A DNA stretch of 9,763 bases from an uncultured Bacillota bacterium (GCA_958352855.1 CATWQE010000092.1:1-9763), one strand, 5' to 3'; shown: positions 1-6,835, counted from the first letter of the stretch. Notes: generated from the sequence alone by a model not told the origin. Numbers and translations: made by a program.

Positions 1-1840
1 CACTTGTTTTATTATAAATCAGCGCTTTGGAAGCATTGTCATAATAAGACCTGACATCCAGCCCCAGTTCCTGACAATAGCGTTCAAAACTATCTCTGTC
101 CAGGCCAAGAAGCAACGTCTGGATACGGTATTGTCCGTTTTTCTCTATGAGAGAATATTTCCCCTCTTCCACAATACCCGCAAATCCGCCAAGATGTGTT
201 GCAAGCTCCTCAGATGCCTGTTCCGGTTTGACCCAGAGGGCGCAGGTAAGCTTGTTGACAAAGGTAGGCGCAGGTAAACCAGAAACCTGTTTCAGCCCTT
301 TTATAGCTTCCTCATCCGGCCATCGTCCATCGCTGATACTGATATCAATATCATTTTCCTGTTCGTTCTTTGCTGCAAATACTTCTTTTCTGGCATCCTG
401 AATGGTAATTAAATATTGAAAACTGGTAAGAAGCAGAAAGGAGAGGCACAGGGATATGGTGGCTGTACGGTATGCTTTTCTTCGGAAATACACTGCATTT
501 TGAGCCAGTTCTCTTAAAATTCCAGGATTCTGTCTTCGGTTGCGCTGTTTCATTTTCTGAATCTGCTTATTTCCTTCTTGCCTCTGAATCTCCACCGGCA
601 GCAGCTTTGCGGCTTTTACAGCAGGGATTCTGGCAGACAGCCAGACGGTCATAAAGGTAAGAAGCACCGCAGGAACAACAGATGGAAGTCCAAAGGTTGC
701 AACAATATCCGGACCGTCACGTCCTACATCATTGGTAGCATTAATCAGAACAAACAACTGCCGGTTTAAAAACCATCCGGCTCCAATCCCGGGAATCATA
801 GGAAAAAGAGACAGGAACAGAGCCTCTGAAATCATCATTTTTTTAATCTGTTTTGGTGAAGCTCCAATACCTGCCAGGGTTCCAACCTGAGACAGTTTTT
901 CTGTAACGGAAACCGCAAAGGCATTGTGAATCACCAGAACAAAAACACCAATGAGCAGCAAAGCAAAGGCTGCGAACATAAGCGGTACGGTGAAAAGATT
1001 GATAAGATTTATGCCTTCAAAAGAGCCAGGAGGGAAAACGCCGCATACAGACAGAAGACTGCTGTTATATTTCAGACTATAATTTCCGTATTCATCCTTT
1101 TCATAGCCAATGGCTTCTGCAAGAGCCGGTAATTCCCTGTAAGTATTTCTCATAGGGTCAAAACGTAAATAAACTGTGATACTGTCTTGCGGCTTGAGGG
1201 TTTCCAGGTCTAAATAAGTCATTCCCGTATAAGCAGGCACAGAAGAGGAGGTCACTACATCCAGTTCTCCTACAATGGTATAGGTTTTCGTTCCTGTCTG
1301 CAAAAACTCTTCCTGTTCATGAAAATTTTCGGTGGGCTCACAGGGTTCCCCCTGATACATTCGGTTTCCAATGGGAAGGGTAAGGGTATCCCCGATTTTC
1401 ACCTCTGGATGTTCTTCAAAATATTGTTTGGAAAGTACCAGTTCATTTTCTCCCTTGGGAACCCGTCCTTTTGTAATAAAATACTTTTCTGTCATGGACT
1501 CCCAGTACTCCTTATTGGCGCCTCTGGTGATCAGATAGTTTCTACGCCCCTGGTCTTCCAGTTTTGCCACCTCCCAGGGACCTTTTACCAGAGTCGCTTC
1601 TACGGAAGCATAATTTTCAATTTTCGGAAGGTCTTTTCCATAAGTATCATCAAACAGTTCCCCATGCCAGTCTCCATTATGCCATTTTTCCCGCTCAATG
1701 GAATCTGTCCACATGGTGTACACCATGCCGCAAAAGCAGGACATCATAGAAGTCATAAGAAACAGGGCAATGATAATGGCAACACTGGAGCGTTTATTCT
1801 GACGGATATTATCCAACATACATTCTCGTAAAATCTTCAT
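1..1840 (-). CDS. FtsX-like ABC transporter permease, C-terminus cut by window edge
   Basis: This is the membrane subunit of an ABC exporter of the MacB/FtsX type, a family that moves antimicrobial peptides, lipoproteins or lipids. The reading frame is open without a stop for about 613 codons to the left edge, so the C-terminus is missing. Translation shows a hydrophobic helix at about residues 18-40, a large extracytoplasmic domain to about residue 278, then three helices near 280-300, 334-355 and 384-402. The last is followed by the positively charged stretch typical of FtsX domains. A new helix at about 456-478 begins a second half with another soluble domain, so the protein is a duplicated FtsX-type permease. 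The ATG shares one base with the stop of the upstream ATPase gene (TGATG), so the two are coupled and probably form one transporter. The substrate cannot be read from the sequence. Confidence 0.9.
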   Translation of the reverse strand, partial: MKILRECMLDNIRQNKRSSVAIIIALFLMTSMMSCFCGMVYTMWTDSIEREKWHNGDWHGELFDDTYGKDLPKIENYASVEATLVKGPWEVAKLEDQGRRNYLITRGANKEYWESMTEKYFITKGRVPKGENELVLSKQYFEEHPEVKIGDTLTLPIGNRMYQGEPCEPTENFHEQEEFLQTGTKTYTIVGELDVVTSSSVPAYTGMTYLDLETLKPQDSITVYLRFDPMRNTYRELPALAEAIGYEKDEYGNYSLKYNSSLLSVCGVFPPGSFEGINLINLFTVPLMFAAFALLLIGVFVLVIHNAFAVSVTEKLSQVGTLAGIGASPKQIKKMMISEALFLSLFPMIPGIGAGWFLNRQLFVLINATNDVGRDGPDIVATFGLPSVVPAVLLTFMTVWLSARIPAVKAAKLLPVEIQRQEGNKQIQKMKQRNRRQNPGILRELAQNAVYFRRKAYRTATISLCLSFLLLTSFQYLITIQDARKEVFAAKNEQENDIDISISDGRWPDEEAIKGLKQVSGLPAPTFVNKLTCALWVKPEQASEELATHLGGFAGIVEEGKYSLIEKNGQYRIQTLLLGLDRDSFERYCQELGLDVRSYYDNASKALIYNKTS

Positions 1841-2520
1841 CAGGACACCACCTCATCCCTTATGATTTTCCCATCCTCCAGGGTCAGAATCCGGTCTGCC
1901 ATAAGAGCAATTTTCTCATCATGGGTAATGAGCAAAATGGTCTGCTGATACTGCTGATTGGAAAATTTTAAAAGCTCCATGGTTTCCTGGGAATTTTTTC
2001 GATCCAGATTCCCGGTAGGCTCATCCGCCAGCAAAATGGCGGGCTGGTAAATCAGACTTCTGGCAATGGCAACTCTTTGCTGTTGTCCGCCGGAAAGCTC
2101 CATGGGAAGATGGGTGAGACGGTCCGTAAGCCCCAATGCTGAGGTGATTTTTAAAAACCGGTCCTCATCTGGTTTCTGTCCATCCAGAAGAATGGGCAGC
2201 AAAATGTTTTTTCTCACGTTTAAAGTGGGAATCAGATTGTAAAACTGGTACACCAGCCCTACCTTCCGTCTGCGGAACACTGCCAGTTGTTCTAAAGAAA
2301 GCGTAGAAATATCTGTATCCTCAATATAGATATTTCCCTTTGTGGGACGGTCCACACCTCCAAGCATATGTAAAAGCGTGGACTTCCCGGAACCGGATGC
2401 GCCCACAACTGCTGTAAAGCTGCCTTTTTCCAAAGACAGATTCACACTATCTAAGGCAACTACCTTGTTTGAACCGCTGCCATAGGTCTTTGTCAGATTT
2501 TTACACTCTAAAATATTCAT
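1840..2520 (-). CDS. ABC transporter ATP-binding protein, MacB/BceA/LolD-like
   Basis: This cytoplasmic ATPase drives the neighbouring FtsX-like permease. Its 226 residues are the normal length for the MacB/LolD/BceA-type group and every expected motif is present: Walker A GASGSGKST at 40-48, Q-loop Gln92 in the VYQFYNLIPTLNV segment typical of the group, signature LSGGQQQR at 142-149, Walker B ILLADEPTGNLD at 162-173, and switch His200 (LLITHD). The ATG follows an AGGAAAGGAG ribosome binding site by about ten bases. It is the first gene of a two-gene operon and its TGA stop shares a base with the permease ATG. No response regulator or sensor kinase gene lies in the window, although the promoter region has repeats that could be a regulator site. 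Antimicrobial peptide export or resistance is a plausible but unproven role. Confidence 0.95.
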   Translation of the reverse strand: MNILECKNLTKTYGSGSNKVVALDSVNLSLEKGSFTAVVGASGSGKSTLLHMLGGVDRPTKGNIYIEDTDISTLSLEQLAVFRRRKVGLVYQFYNLIPTLNVRKNILLPILLDGQKPDEDRFLKITSALGLTDRLTHLPMELSGGQQQRVAIARSLIYQPAILLADEPTGNLDRKNSQETMELLKFSNQQYQQTILLITHDEKIALMADRILTLEDGKIIRDEVVS

Positions 2521-2553
2521 AGGTAATATACTCCTTTCCTGTTTTCCAGAGTC

Positions 2554-2586
2554 ATTATAACAAGTGTAAGTGACAAAGCGGTGACA
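2554..2586 (-). promoter_or_regulatory. Candidate regulated promoter of the ABC exporter operon
   Basis: Read on the minus strand, a perfect TATAAT -10 box lies at 2559-2554. The position 17 bp upstream holds nothing like TTGACA, so the -35 is weak. In its place are two direct copies of the same hexamer, written GTGACA on the plus strand, at 2570-2575 and 2581-2586, starting 11 bp apart. A strong -10, a poor -35 and 10-11 bp direct repeats over the -35 region fit activation by an OmpR-family response regulator, as in Bce/Vir-type exporter operons. The boxes and repeats are seen; the activator is inferred. The spacing to the ATG at 2520 suits a short leader. Confidence 0.5.
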
Positions 2587-2600
2587 GTAAGTAAGATTCT

Positions 2601-2879
2601 TTATCTGCGAAATAAATCGGAATGTGTACCTGTACGCGAAGCAGTAAGAAGCAATCGTTCTTTATCTGTTGTGTATATTAATAACCAATCTGGCAAAATA
2701 TGACATTCCCGGAAGCCGCTATAATTTCCAGTCAGAGCATGATCCTGATAATTGTTTGCCAAAGGCTTTTCTTCTAAAAGTAAAGTGATGACCGTTTCCA
2801 GCAAATCCATGTTATAACCACGTTTCCTGATTCTCTTATAATCTTTGCGGAATTGGCCAGTAGTCACTAACTTTAGCAT
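2601..2879 (-). CDS. yafQ: Type II toxin, RelE/YafQ-family mRNA interferase
   Basis: This is a 92-residue RelE-fold toxin of the YafQ subfamily, which cuts mRNA in the ribosome A site and is held inactive by the antitoxin encoded just upstream. The YafQ landmarks are all present: His47 and His60, then Asp64-Trp65 (HILPDWLLIY), the SRTGTH segment ending in His86, and Phe90 close to the C-terminus. These match in order and spacing the His/His/Asp/His/Phe set of E. coli YafQ, so the toxin looks intact and catalytically competent. The length is typical of the family. The ATG shares one base with the antitoxin stop (TAATG), giving translational coupling. No clear terminator follows before the ABC operon promoter 20-40 bp downstream, so some read-through into the exporter is possible. 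Confidence 0.92.
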   Translation of the reverse strand: MLKLVTTGQFRKDYKRIRKRGYNMDLLETVITLLLEEKPLANNYQDHALTGNYSGFRECHILPDWLLIYTTDKERLLLTASRTGTHSDLFRR

Positions 2880-3172
2880 TATTCACCATCCATTTCCGCA
2901 TTTAATTCTTCAAACAATTCCCTTGCAGAAGAATATACTTTTGTTTGTTTCTTAGCCCCTACCATTGCTTTTGCCTCTTGTATTGCTGCTTCGGTTTCTG
3001 CATTATAATGAGGCTGTTTTACATCAAATGGTAAACCACCTTCCATAAGTGATTTATGAAGAAAAATGTTAATTGCATCTGTTACCGTCATTCCAAAACT
3101 TGCAAATAACTTTTCTGCCCTGGACTTCACCTCCGGTTCAATCCGCACATTAATATTTGCTGTTTTACTCAT
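2879..3172 (-). CDS. dinJ: Type II antitoxin, RelB/DinJ family
   Basis: This is the antitoxin partner of the YafQ-like toxin; it neutralises the toxin and usually represses the shared promoter. From the start chosen here it has 97 residues. The N-terminus has the ribbon-helix-helix form of DinJ/RelB: the strand ANINVRI at 5-11, a helix to about 24, and a second helix after the conserved GMTVTDAIN at 27-35, ending in GGLPFDV at 45-51. The acidic, probably flexible C-terminus is the usual toxin-binding part. An in-frame ATG four codons earlier (3184) lies only about three bases from the ribosome binding site GGAGG. The ATG at 3172 is 8-9 bases from GGAGGTG and gives the normal family N-terminus, so 3172 is preferred. 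The stop overlaps the toxin start by one base. Confidence 0.93.
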   Translation of the reverse strand: MSKTANINVRIEPEVKSRAEKLFASFGMTVTDAINIFLHKSLMEGGLPFDVKQPHYNAETEAAIQEAKAMVGAKKQTKVYSSARELFEELNAEMDGE

Positions 3173-3180
3173 AAAACCAT

Positions 3181-3190
3181 TCACCTCCTT
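3181..3190 (-). promoter_or_regulatory. Strong ribosome binding site that decides the antitoxin start
   Basis: On the minus strand this reads AAGGAGGTGA, a near-complete match to the anti-Shine-Dalgarno sequence. It touches an upstream in-frame ATG (3184-3182), which is too close to use well, and is correctly spaced for the ATG at 3172. Strong antitoxin initiation is expected in a system where the antitoxin must exceed the toxin. Confidence 0.75.
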
Positions 3191-3199
3191 CTACAAAAT

Positions 3200-3228
3200 A
3201 GTATATTACAGTATGCAAACAAATGCAA
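3200..3228 (-). promoter_or_regulatory. Promoter of the dinJ-yafQ operon
   Basis: Minus-strand reading gives a -35-like TTGCAT at 3228-3223, a 17-bp spacer and a -10 TATACT at 3205-3200. The -35 agrees with consensus only in TTG, so basal strength is probably modest. A second TTGCAT-like element lies inside the spacer (TTTGCAT), and AGTAT occurs twice ten bases apart (3200 and 3210). These small repeats are where an autoregulating ribbon-helix-helix antitoxin could bind; that use is inferred. Confidence 0.55.
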
Positions 3229-3296
3229 CACAATGTGAAACTTTTTTATATCTTTGTTAAAAAGTATGGTATACGAAACGATTGCGGAAAGTTTTT

Positions 3297-3325
3297 TTGA
3301 CCATCAGCAAAAGCCATGTTATACT
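3297..3325 (+). promoter_or_regulatory. Sigma-A promoter of the NUDIX-larB-larC operon
   Basis: TTGACC at 3297-3302 and TATACT at 3320-3325 are separated by exactly 17 bp. Transcription should begin near 3332, leaving a leader of about 28 bases with the AGAGGA ribosome binding site at 3347-3352. The promoter lies downstream of a possible upstream ATG at 3282, which rules that ATG out as the normal start of the NUDIX gene. Confidence 0.8.
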
Positions 3326-3359
3326 AAACCTTAGCAGATTTAAAACAGAGGACAGACAA

Positions 3360-3950
3360 ATGGAACTTTTAGATATTGTAGACGAACATGGAATTCCAAC
3401 AGGAAAAATCGTAGAGCGATCCCTTGCCCATGAACAGGGAATTTTACACAGAACTGCTCATGTATGGATTATAAGGGAAAAGAAAGGAAGGATTCAGGTC
3501 CTACTCCAAAAAAGAAGTGAAGAAAAGGATTCCTACCCGGGCTGTTACGATATTTCCAGCGCCGGACATATTCCGGCTGGCGTAGAGTTTCTTCCTTCCG
3601 CTATTCGGGAATTAGAAGAAGAGCTTGGCGTATCGGTTACACAAAAAGCCCTGGTGTATTGTGGACAGAGAAGATTTGAGTTTCAACAGATTTTTCATGG
3701 AAAACCCTTTCATGACAATCAGGTAAGCAATATTTACCTTCTATGGCTTGATAAGGAGCCGGAAGCATTCATTCTCCAAAAAGAAGAGGTTTCTGAAGTA
3801 TGCTGGTTCGATTTTCAGGACTGCATGCAACAAGTGGAGAAAAACACCATTCCCCACTGTATTTTTATGGAAGAATTAAATATGTTGGCCAGAGCAATAG
3901 AAGAGAAATATTCACAGCATTTAGAGGAAAGGAACATAAAAAATGGATAA
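3360..3950 (+). CDS. NUDIX hydrolase, isopentenyl-isomerase-like subgroup
   Basis: This is a 196-residue cytoplasmic NUDIX protein; such enzymes split X-linked nucleoside diphosphates into two phosphorylated products. The start MELLDIVDEHG matches the N-terminus of the isomerase-like NUDIX subgroup and sits 7 bases after AGAGGA. The NUDIX box covers residues 69-91 (GHIPAG, then V75, then RELEEELGV from 83) with metal ligands Glu84, Glu87 and Glu88 intact. The first Glu of the usual Gx5Ex7REUxEExGU pattern is replaced by Val75, with a Glu next to it at 76. The substrate is unknown. The gene overlaps larB by 8 bases (ATGGATAA), so the two are co-translated. Since LarB works on nicotinic acid adenine dinucleotide, a dinucleotide role for this enzyme is conceivable, but it may simply be a housekeeping neighbour. 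Confidence 0.9.
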   Translation: MELLDIVDEHGIPTGKIVERSLAHEQGILHRTAHVWIIREKKGRIQVLLQKRSEEKDSYPGCYDISSAGHIPAGVEFLPSAIRELEEELGVSVTQKALVYCGQRRFEFQQIFHGKPFHDNQVSNIYLLWLDKEPEAFILQKEEVSEVCWFDFQDCMQQVEKNTIPHCIFMEELNMLARAIEEKYSQHLEERNIKNG

Positions 3951-4704
3951 AAAAGATTTGCAAAAGCTGCTGGAACAGGTTGCCAGCGGAGACATGAAGC
4001 CCGAAGAGGCCATGCTTCAGATAAAAACAGAACCTTATAAGGATATGGGCTTTGCCAAGCTGGATACACACAGAGGTATCCGCCAGGGCATGTCCGAAGT
4101 CATCTACGGCGCCGGAAAAACAAAGGAACAGATTTTAAAAATTGCACAGCTTATGGTAGAAGAACAGGAAAAAACTGTATTGATTACCCGCATGAGCCAG
4201 GAGGCAGCCGAATATGTAGCTCAGTTTCTTCCTCTTCATTATGATGAAATTTCAAGAACCGGTATTATCGGAGACATGCCAAAACCGGACGGTGTGGGAA
4301 AAATCCTCATTGCTACCGGCGGTACCAGCGACATGCCGGTAGCAGAAGAAGCTGCTCTTACTGCGGAAATTTATGGCAATGAAGTCATCCGCCTCTATGA
4401 TGTGGGGGTAGCCGGAATGCATCGGCTTATGAACCATGTGGATGACATTATGACTGCGCGGGTGATTGTGGCTATTGCAGGTATGGAAGGCGCTCTTGCC
4501 AGTGTGATTGGCGGCATGGCAGATTGCCCTGTCATTGCAGTACCTACCAGCATAGGATACGGAGCAAACTTTGGCGGTCTGTCTGCACTTTTGTCCATGC
4601 TGAACTCCTGTGCCAGTGGAATCAGCGTGGTAAATATTGACAATGGCTTTGGAGCCGGCTATCTGGCAAGTATGATTAATCATCTGGAGGGCAAAAGAAC
4701 ATGA
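3943..4704 (+). CDS. larB: LarB, pyridinium-3,5-biscarboxylic acid mononucleotide synthase
   Basis: LarB starts synthesis of the nickel-pincer nucleotide cofactor: it carboxylates the pyridinium ring of nicotinic acid adenine dinucleotide at C5 and splits the phosphoanhydride, releasing AMP. The protein has 253 residues, the usual length. The N-terminal part has the family segment THRGIRQGMSEVIYGAGKT at about 42-60. The C-terminal part is PurE-like, with ATGGTSDMPVAEEA at 124-137, the ADCPVIAVPTSIGYG segment at 193-207, and Cys223 in NSCASG followed by NIDNGFGAG. This cysteine is at the place of the active-site Cys that forms the substrate adduct in characterised LarB. The ATG overlaps the NUDIX stop by 8 bases and the TGA overlaps the larC ATG (ATGA), so three genes form one coupled operon. 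Confidence 0.95.
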   Translation: MDKKDLQKLLEQVASGDMKPEEAMLQIKTEPYKDMGFAKLDTHRGIRQGMSEVIYGAGKTKEQILKIAQLMVEEQEKTVLITRMSQEAAEYVAQFLPLHYDEISRTGIIGDMPKPDGVGKILIATGGTSDMPVAEEAALTAEIYGNEVIRLYDVGVAGMHRLMNHVDDIMTARVIVAIAGMEGALASVIGGMADCPVIAVPTSIGYGANFGGLSALLSMLNSCASGISVVNIDNGFGAGYLASMINHLEGKRT

Positions 4705-5522
4705 AAATCTTGTATTTAGAATGTCATATGGGAGCAGCAGGAGATATGCTTATGGGCGCGCTTTTGGAGCTGCTGCCAAATCCGGAATCTTTTTTAGAAG
4801 CCATAAATTCCATAGGACTTCCCCACGTAGAAATTCAGGCAGAGCCATCTGTGAAATGCGGTATTACAGGAACCCATATTTCTGTAAAAATCCATGGGGA
4901 AGAAGAACACAGTGAAGACCACCATCATCCTGATGACGTCCCTGTACATGCTCACAGCCATCAGGATACGCCTGTTCCTAGTCATTCTCATACCCATAAG
5001 CACCATCATCATTGTCACAGAGGCATGGCGGAAATTATGGAGATTCTGGAACATCTGAATGTCACAGAAGAAGTGAAAAAAGATGTGAAACAAGTATACC
5101 AGCTTATTGCAAAAGCAGAAGGACAGGTGCATGGAAAAGAAGTATCCGAAATTCATTTTCACGAAGTGGGAACATTAGACGCCATTGCCGATATTACCGG
5201 ATGCGTGATGCTGCTTCACCAGTTAGGGGCAGAACAAATCATAGTTTCTCCTGTAAGCACCGGCTTCGGTCAGGTACACTGTGCCCATGGAATCCTTCCG
5301 GTTCCTGCTCCTGCCACAGCACTTTTGCTCACTGGTATCCCCTGCAAAGCAGGTTCTGTAGAAGGTGAACTTTGTACCCCAACCGGAGCAGCTCTTTTAA
5401 AATACTTTGCCACTTCCTATGGGCAGATGCCGGAAATGGTCATGGAAAAAATCGGATATGGAATGGGAACCAAGGATTTCCCTGCTGCAAACTGTATTCG
5501 GGCGATTTTAGGAGAAGCATAA
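4701..5522 (+). CDS. larC: LarC N-terminal part (LarC1), nickel insertion protein without LarC2
   Basis: LarC inserts nickel into the thiolated pyridinium nucleotide in a CTP-dependent reaction, the last step of cofactor synthesis. This protein has 273 residues, while complete LarC has about 400. The LarC1 signatures are present: HMGAAGDM at 9-16, EIHFHEVGTLDAIADI at 150-165, GFGQVHCAHGILPVPAPAT at 188-206, ELCTPTGAA at 223-231 and GMGTKDF near the end. Residues 65-106 form a loop with 16 histidines, a probable nickel reservoir. The protein ends where LarC2 would begin. Neither other forward frame continues into LarC2: one stops within about ten codons and the other at 5569 inside the hairpin, so the programmed frameshift seen in Lactobacillus plantarum larC is not available here. 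GGAGG at 4686-4690 serves the ATG. Confidence 0.9.
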   Translation: MKILYLECHMGAAGDMLMGALLELLPNPESFLEAINSIGLPHVEIQAEPSVKCGITGTHISVKIHGEEEHSEDHHHPDDVPVHAHSHQDTPVPSHSHTHKHHHHCHRGMAEIMEILEHLNVTEEVKKDVKQVYQLIAKAEGQVHGKEVSEIHFHEVGTLDAIADITGCVMLLHQLGAEQIIVSPVSTGFGQVHCAHGILPVPAPATALLLTGIPCKAGSVEGELCTPTGAALLKYFATSYGQMPEMVMEKIGYGMGTKDFPAANCIRAILGEA

Positions 5523-5533
5523 GAAGAATTGAG

Positions 5534-5574
5534 AACGCTCAAAAAGTCAAGGAAATATTGACTTTTTGAGCGTT
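5534..5574 (+). terminator. Hairpin closing the lar operon
   Basis: A perfect 17-bp inverted repeat (5534-5550 with 5558-5574) has a 7-base loop, and begins 11 bases after the larC stop. The T-rich part lies inside the 3' arm rather than after it, so it is not a textbook terminator with a separate U-tract, but position and stem length support transcript ending or 3' protection. The 3' arm also contains the -35 box of the next operon. Confidence 0.65.
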
Positions 5575-5586
5575 TCTGAATATAAT
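5558..5586 (+). promoter_or_regulatory. Near-consensus promoter of the Xre-protease-PIN cassette, inside the hairpin arm
   Basis: TTGACT at 5558-5563 is followed 17 bp later by a perfect TATAAT at 5581-5586. The -35 and much of the spacer are the 3' arm of the upstream hairpin. Transcription should start near 5593, giving about 45 bases of leader before the ATG at 5638. A strong core promoter is usual where a repressor controls its own operon, and the inverted repeat over the -35 could be the operator; that is inference. Confidence 0.75.
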
Positions 5587-5637
5587 AAGGGTACATAAAA
5601 AAGACTAATAATCTGAACTATATTGGAGGTGACCATA

Positions 5638-6012
5638 ATGGTAAATATGAATGAAATAATCAGTAACAATATTATAACTAGTATGAAGCAAAGCGGAAAA
5701 AAGCAGATTGACCTTGCAGGTTATCTTGGCGTATCTAAACAGATTGTAAGTAAAATGCTTAGTGGTGCAAGAATCATCAGTGCTATGGAACTGCAAAAAA
5801 TATCAAAATTTCTAAATGTTTCTATGGAAAGTCTTGTTAAAATTCCAGAGGTCATTCCAGAAACAAACGCAGTAAAAGCGTTTATGGGCAAAGTAGAGTC
5901 AAAAGAAGCAAAAGAAGGTCTGAAAATCGCAGATGAGATTGCAGATCTTATTTGCTTTTATGCGCGTACTTGTGAAAATGCCGCTGAAATGATGAAACCA
6001 TGGGAGGCGTAA
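5638..6012 (+). CDS. Xre-family helix-turn-helix protein, probable repressor/antitoxin
   Basis: This 124-residue protein has an N-terminal Xre (Cro/CI-like) DNA-binding domain. The helix-turn-helix core is at about 23-45 (QIDLAGYLGVSKQIVSKMLSG), and the following helices reach the NVSMESL motif near 60-66. The C-terminal half is helical and charged with no recognised fold. The ATG at 5638 is 8 bases after GGAGG (5625-5629); a TTG further upstream would place the ribosome binding site inside the gene and is rejected. It leads a three-gene operon; the next gene starts 4 bases after its stop, with the GGGAGG site overlapping the end of this gene. By family and position it should bind the cassette promoter and may be cleaved or controlled by the neighbouring metallopeptidase. 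Partner and operator are not shown directly. Confidence 0.88.
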   Translation: MVNMNEIISNNIITSMKQSGKKQIDLAGYLGVSKQIVSKMLSGARIISAMELQKISKFLNVSMESLVKIPEVIPETNAVKAFMGKVESKEAKEGLKIADEIADLICFYARTCENAAEMMKPWEA

Positions 6013-6016
6013 AATT

Positions 6017-6835
6017 ATGTGCCTGGTTTTAGACAACAGTCTATTTGTTAAAGACAGAAAAAAATATACCAAAATAAGTGAATGTGCAACAAGCTTCAAT
6101 TCACTCTACAATAAAAATAATATTATCCAGGATGATATCTTTAATGTCCTGGAGAATTATGTGGCACGCCATGATATGCCTTTTGAGATGTTGAGATATC
6201 CGATTGGCGATACAGAGTTATGCGCATGTACCTTTATTCGTCAGGGGCGTATGTTTGTCATGATTAATTCGTCACTGCCTTTATCGAAACAAATTTTCGC
6301 AGCAGCACATGAATTGTATCATATTTATTGTTATTTAGAACAAAACGATACAATTTTATTACAGTCTGGTTCCATTCTGGAATCGGATACCATAGATGAA
6401 GAAGCCAAAGAAATTGAGGATATGGAAGCAAATGCTTTTGCCGCAATACTATTGGCCCCCAAAGACCGGCTTGATGAACAGACAGATGTGTATAATTTAT
6501 CCTATAAAGACATCTCCATACAAACCGTTCTTAAAATCATGGACATTTTTGCAATTCCATACAAAGCAGCGGTGCTTCGCCTTTTGGAAGAGGATAAAAT
6601 AGATAGCAAGGCTGCAAAAAAACTACTGCAAATTGATGGATCGGAAATTGCAAAACAAATAGAACTGACCGGAAAAGCTGCAAGATGGCAGGACATTCCC
6701 AATCATTTTATTCGGTTCGGAACTTTATCCAAGTTGATGTACGAAGTGAAAGAGTGGGAAGCAGTGTGTGATGAACGCTTAGAAAGTGATACACGCAGAC
6801 TAAATGAAATTGTAAAAAGTTTAAAAGATCAGTGA
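6017..6835 (+). CDS. ImmA/IrrE-family zinc metallopeptidase
   Basis: This is a 272-residue protein of the ImmA/IrrE (COG2856) family. Members are gluzincin-like proteases that cut Xre-type repressors, as ImmA does to ImmR in the Bacillus ICEBs1 element and IrrE does to DdrO in Deinococcus. The zinc site HELYH is at 98-102, in the context FAAAHELYHIYCYL. The usual acidic stretch with the ANAFAAILLAP signature follows at 138-148, with Glu134 or Glu137 the likely third zinc ligand. The C-terminal part from about 150 is helical with no clear domain. GGGAGG at 6002-6007 lies 9 bases before the ATG. Its place directly after an Xre gene is the classic arrangement; the likely substrate is that Xre protein (inferred). 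Confidence 0.9.
   Translation: MCLVLDNSLFVKDRKKYTKISECATSFNSLYNKNNIIQDDIFNVLENYVARHDMPFEMLRYPIGDTELCACTFIRQGRMFVMINSSLPLSKQIFAAAHELYHIYCYLEQNDTILLQSGSILESDTIDEEAKEIEDMEANAFAAILLAPKDRLDEQTDVYNLSYKDISIQTVLKIMDIFAIPYKAAVLRLLEEDKIDSKAAKKLLQIDGSEIAKQIELTGKAARWQDIPNHFIRFGTLSKLMYEVKEWEAVCDERLESDTRRLNEIVKSLKDQ

Noticed and set aside
1319..1831. Plus-strand open frame of 170 codons
   Set aside because: It is antisense to the permease gene, whose frame, membrane helices and coupling to the ATPase are clear; no ribosome binding site or family resemblance.
2559..2575. TTGTCA paired with TATAAT as an ordinary sigma-A promoter on the minus strand
   Set aside because: The spacer would be 11 bp, too short for sigma-A; the repeat is better read as a regulator site.
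3282..3359. Upstream ATG extending the NUDIX protein by 26 residues
   Set aside because: It lies before the -35/-10 pair at 3297-3325, has no ribosome binding site, and the extension is unlike NUDIX N-termini.
4252..4683. Minus-strand open frame of 143 codons
   Set aside because: Antisense to the conserved core of larB; its His/Asn-rich translation is a by-product of larB codons.
4794..5162. Minus-strand methionine-rich open frame of 122 codons
   Set aside because: The Met runs come from reading the CAT histidine codons of larC in reverse; no independent support.
5372..5569. Frameshifted continuation of larC into LarC2
   Set aside because: The -1 frame past the larC stop gives only about 15 codons of non-LarC2 sequence and ends inside the hairpin.
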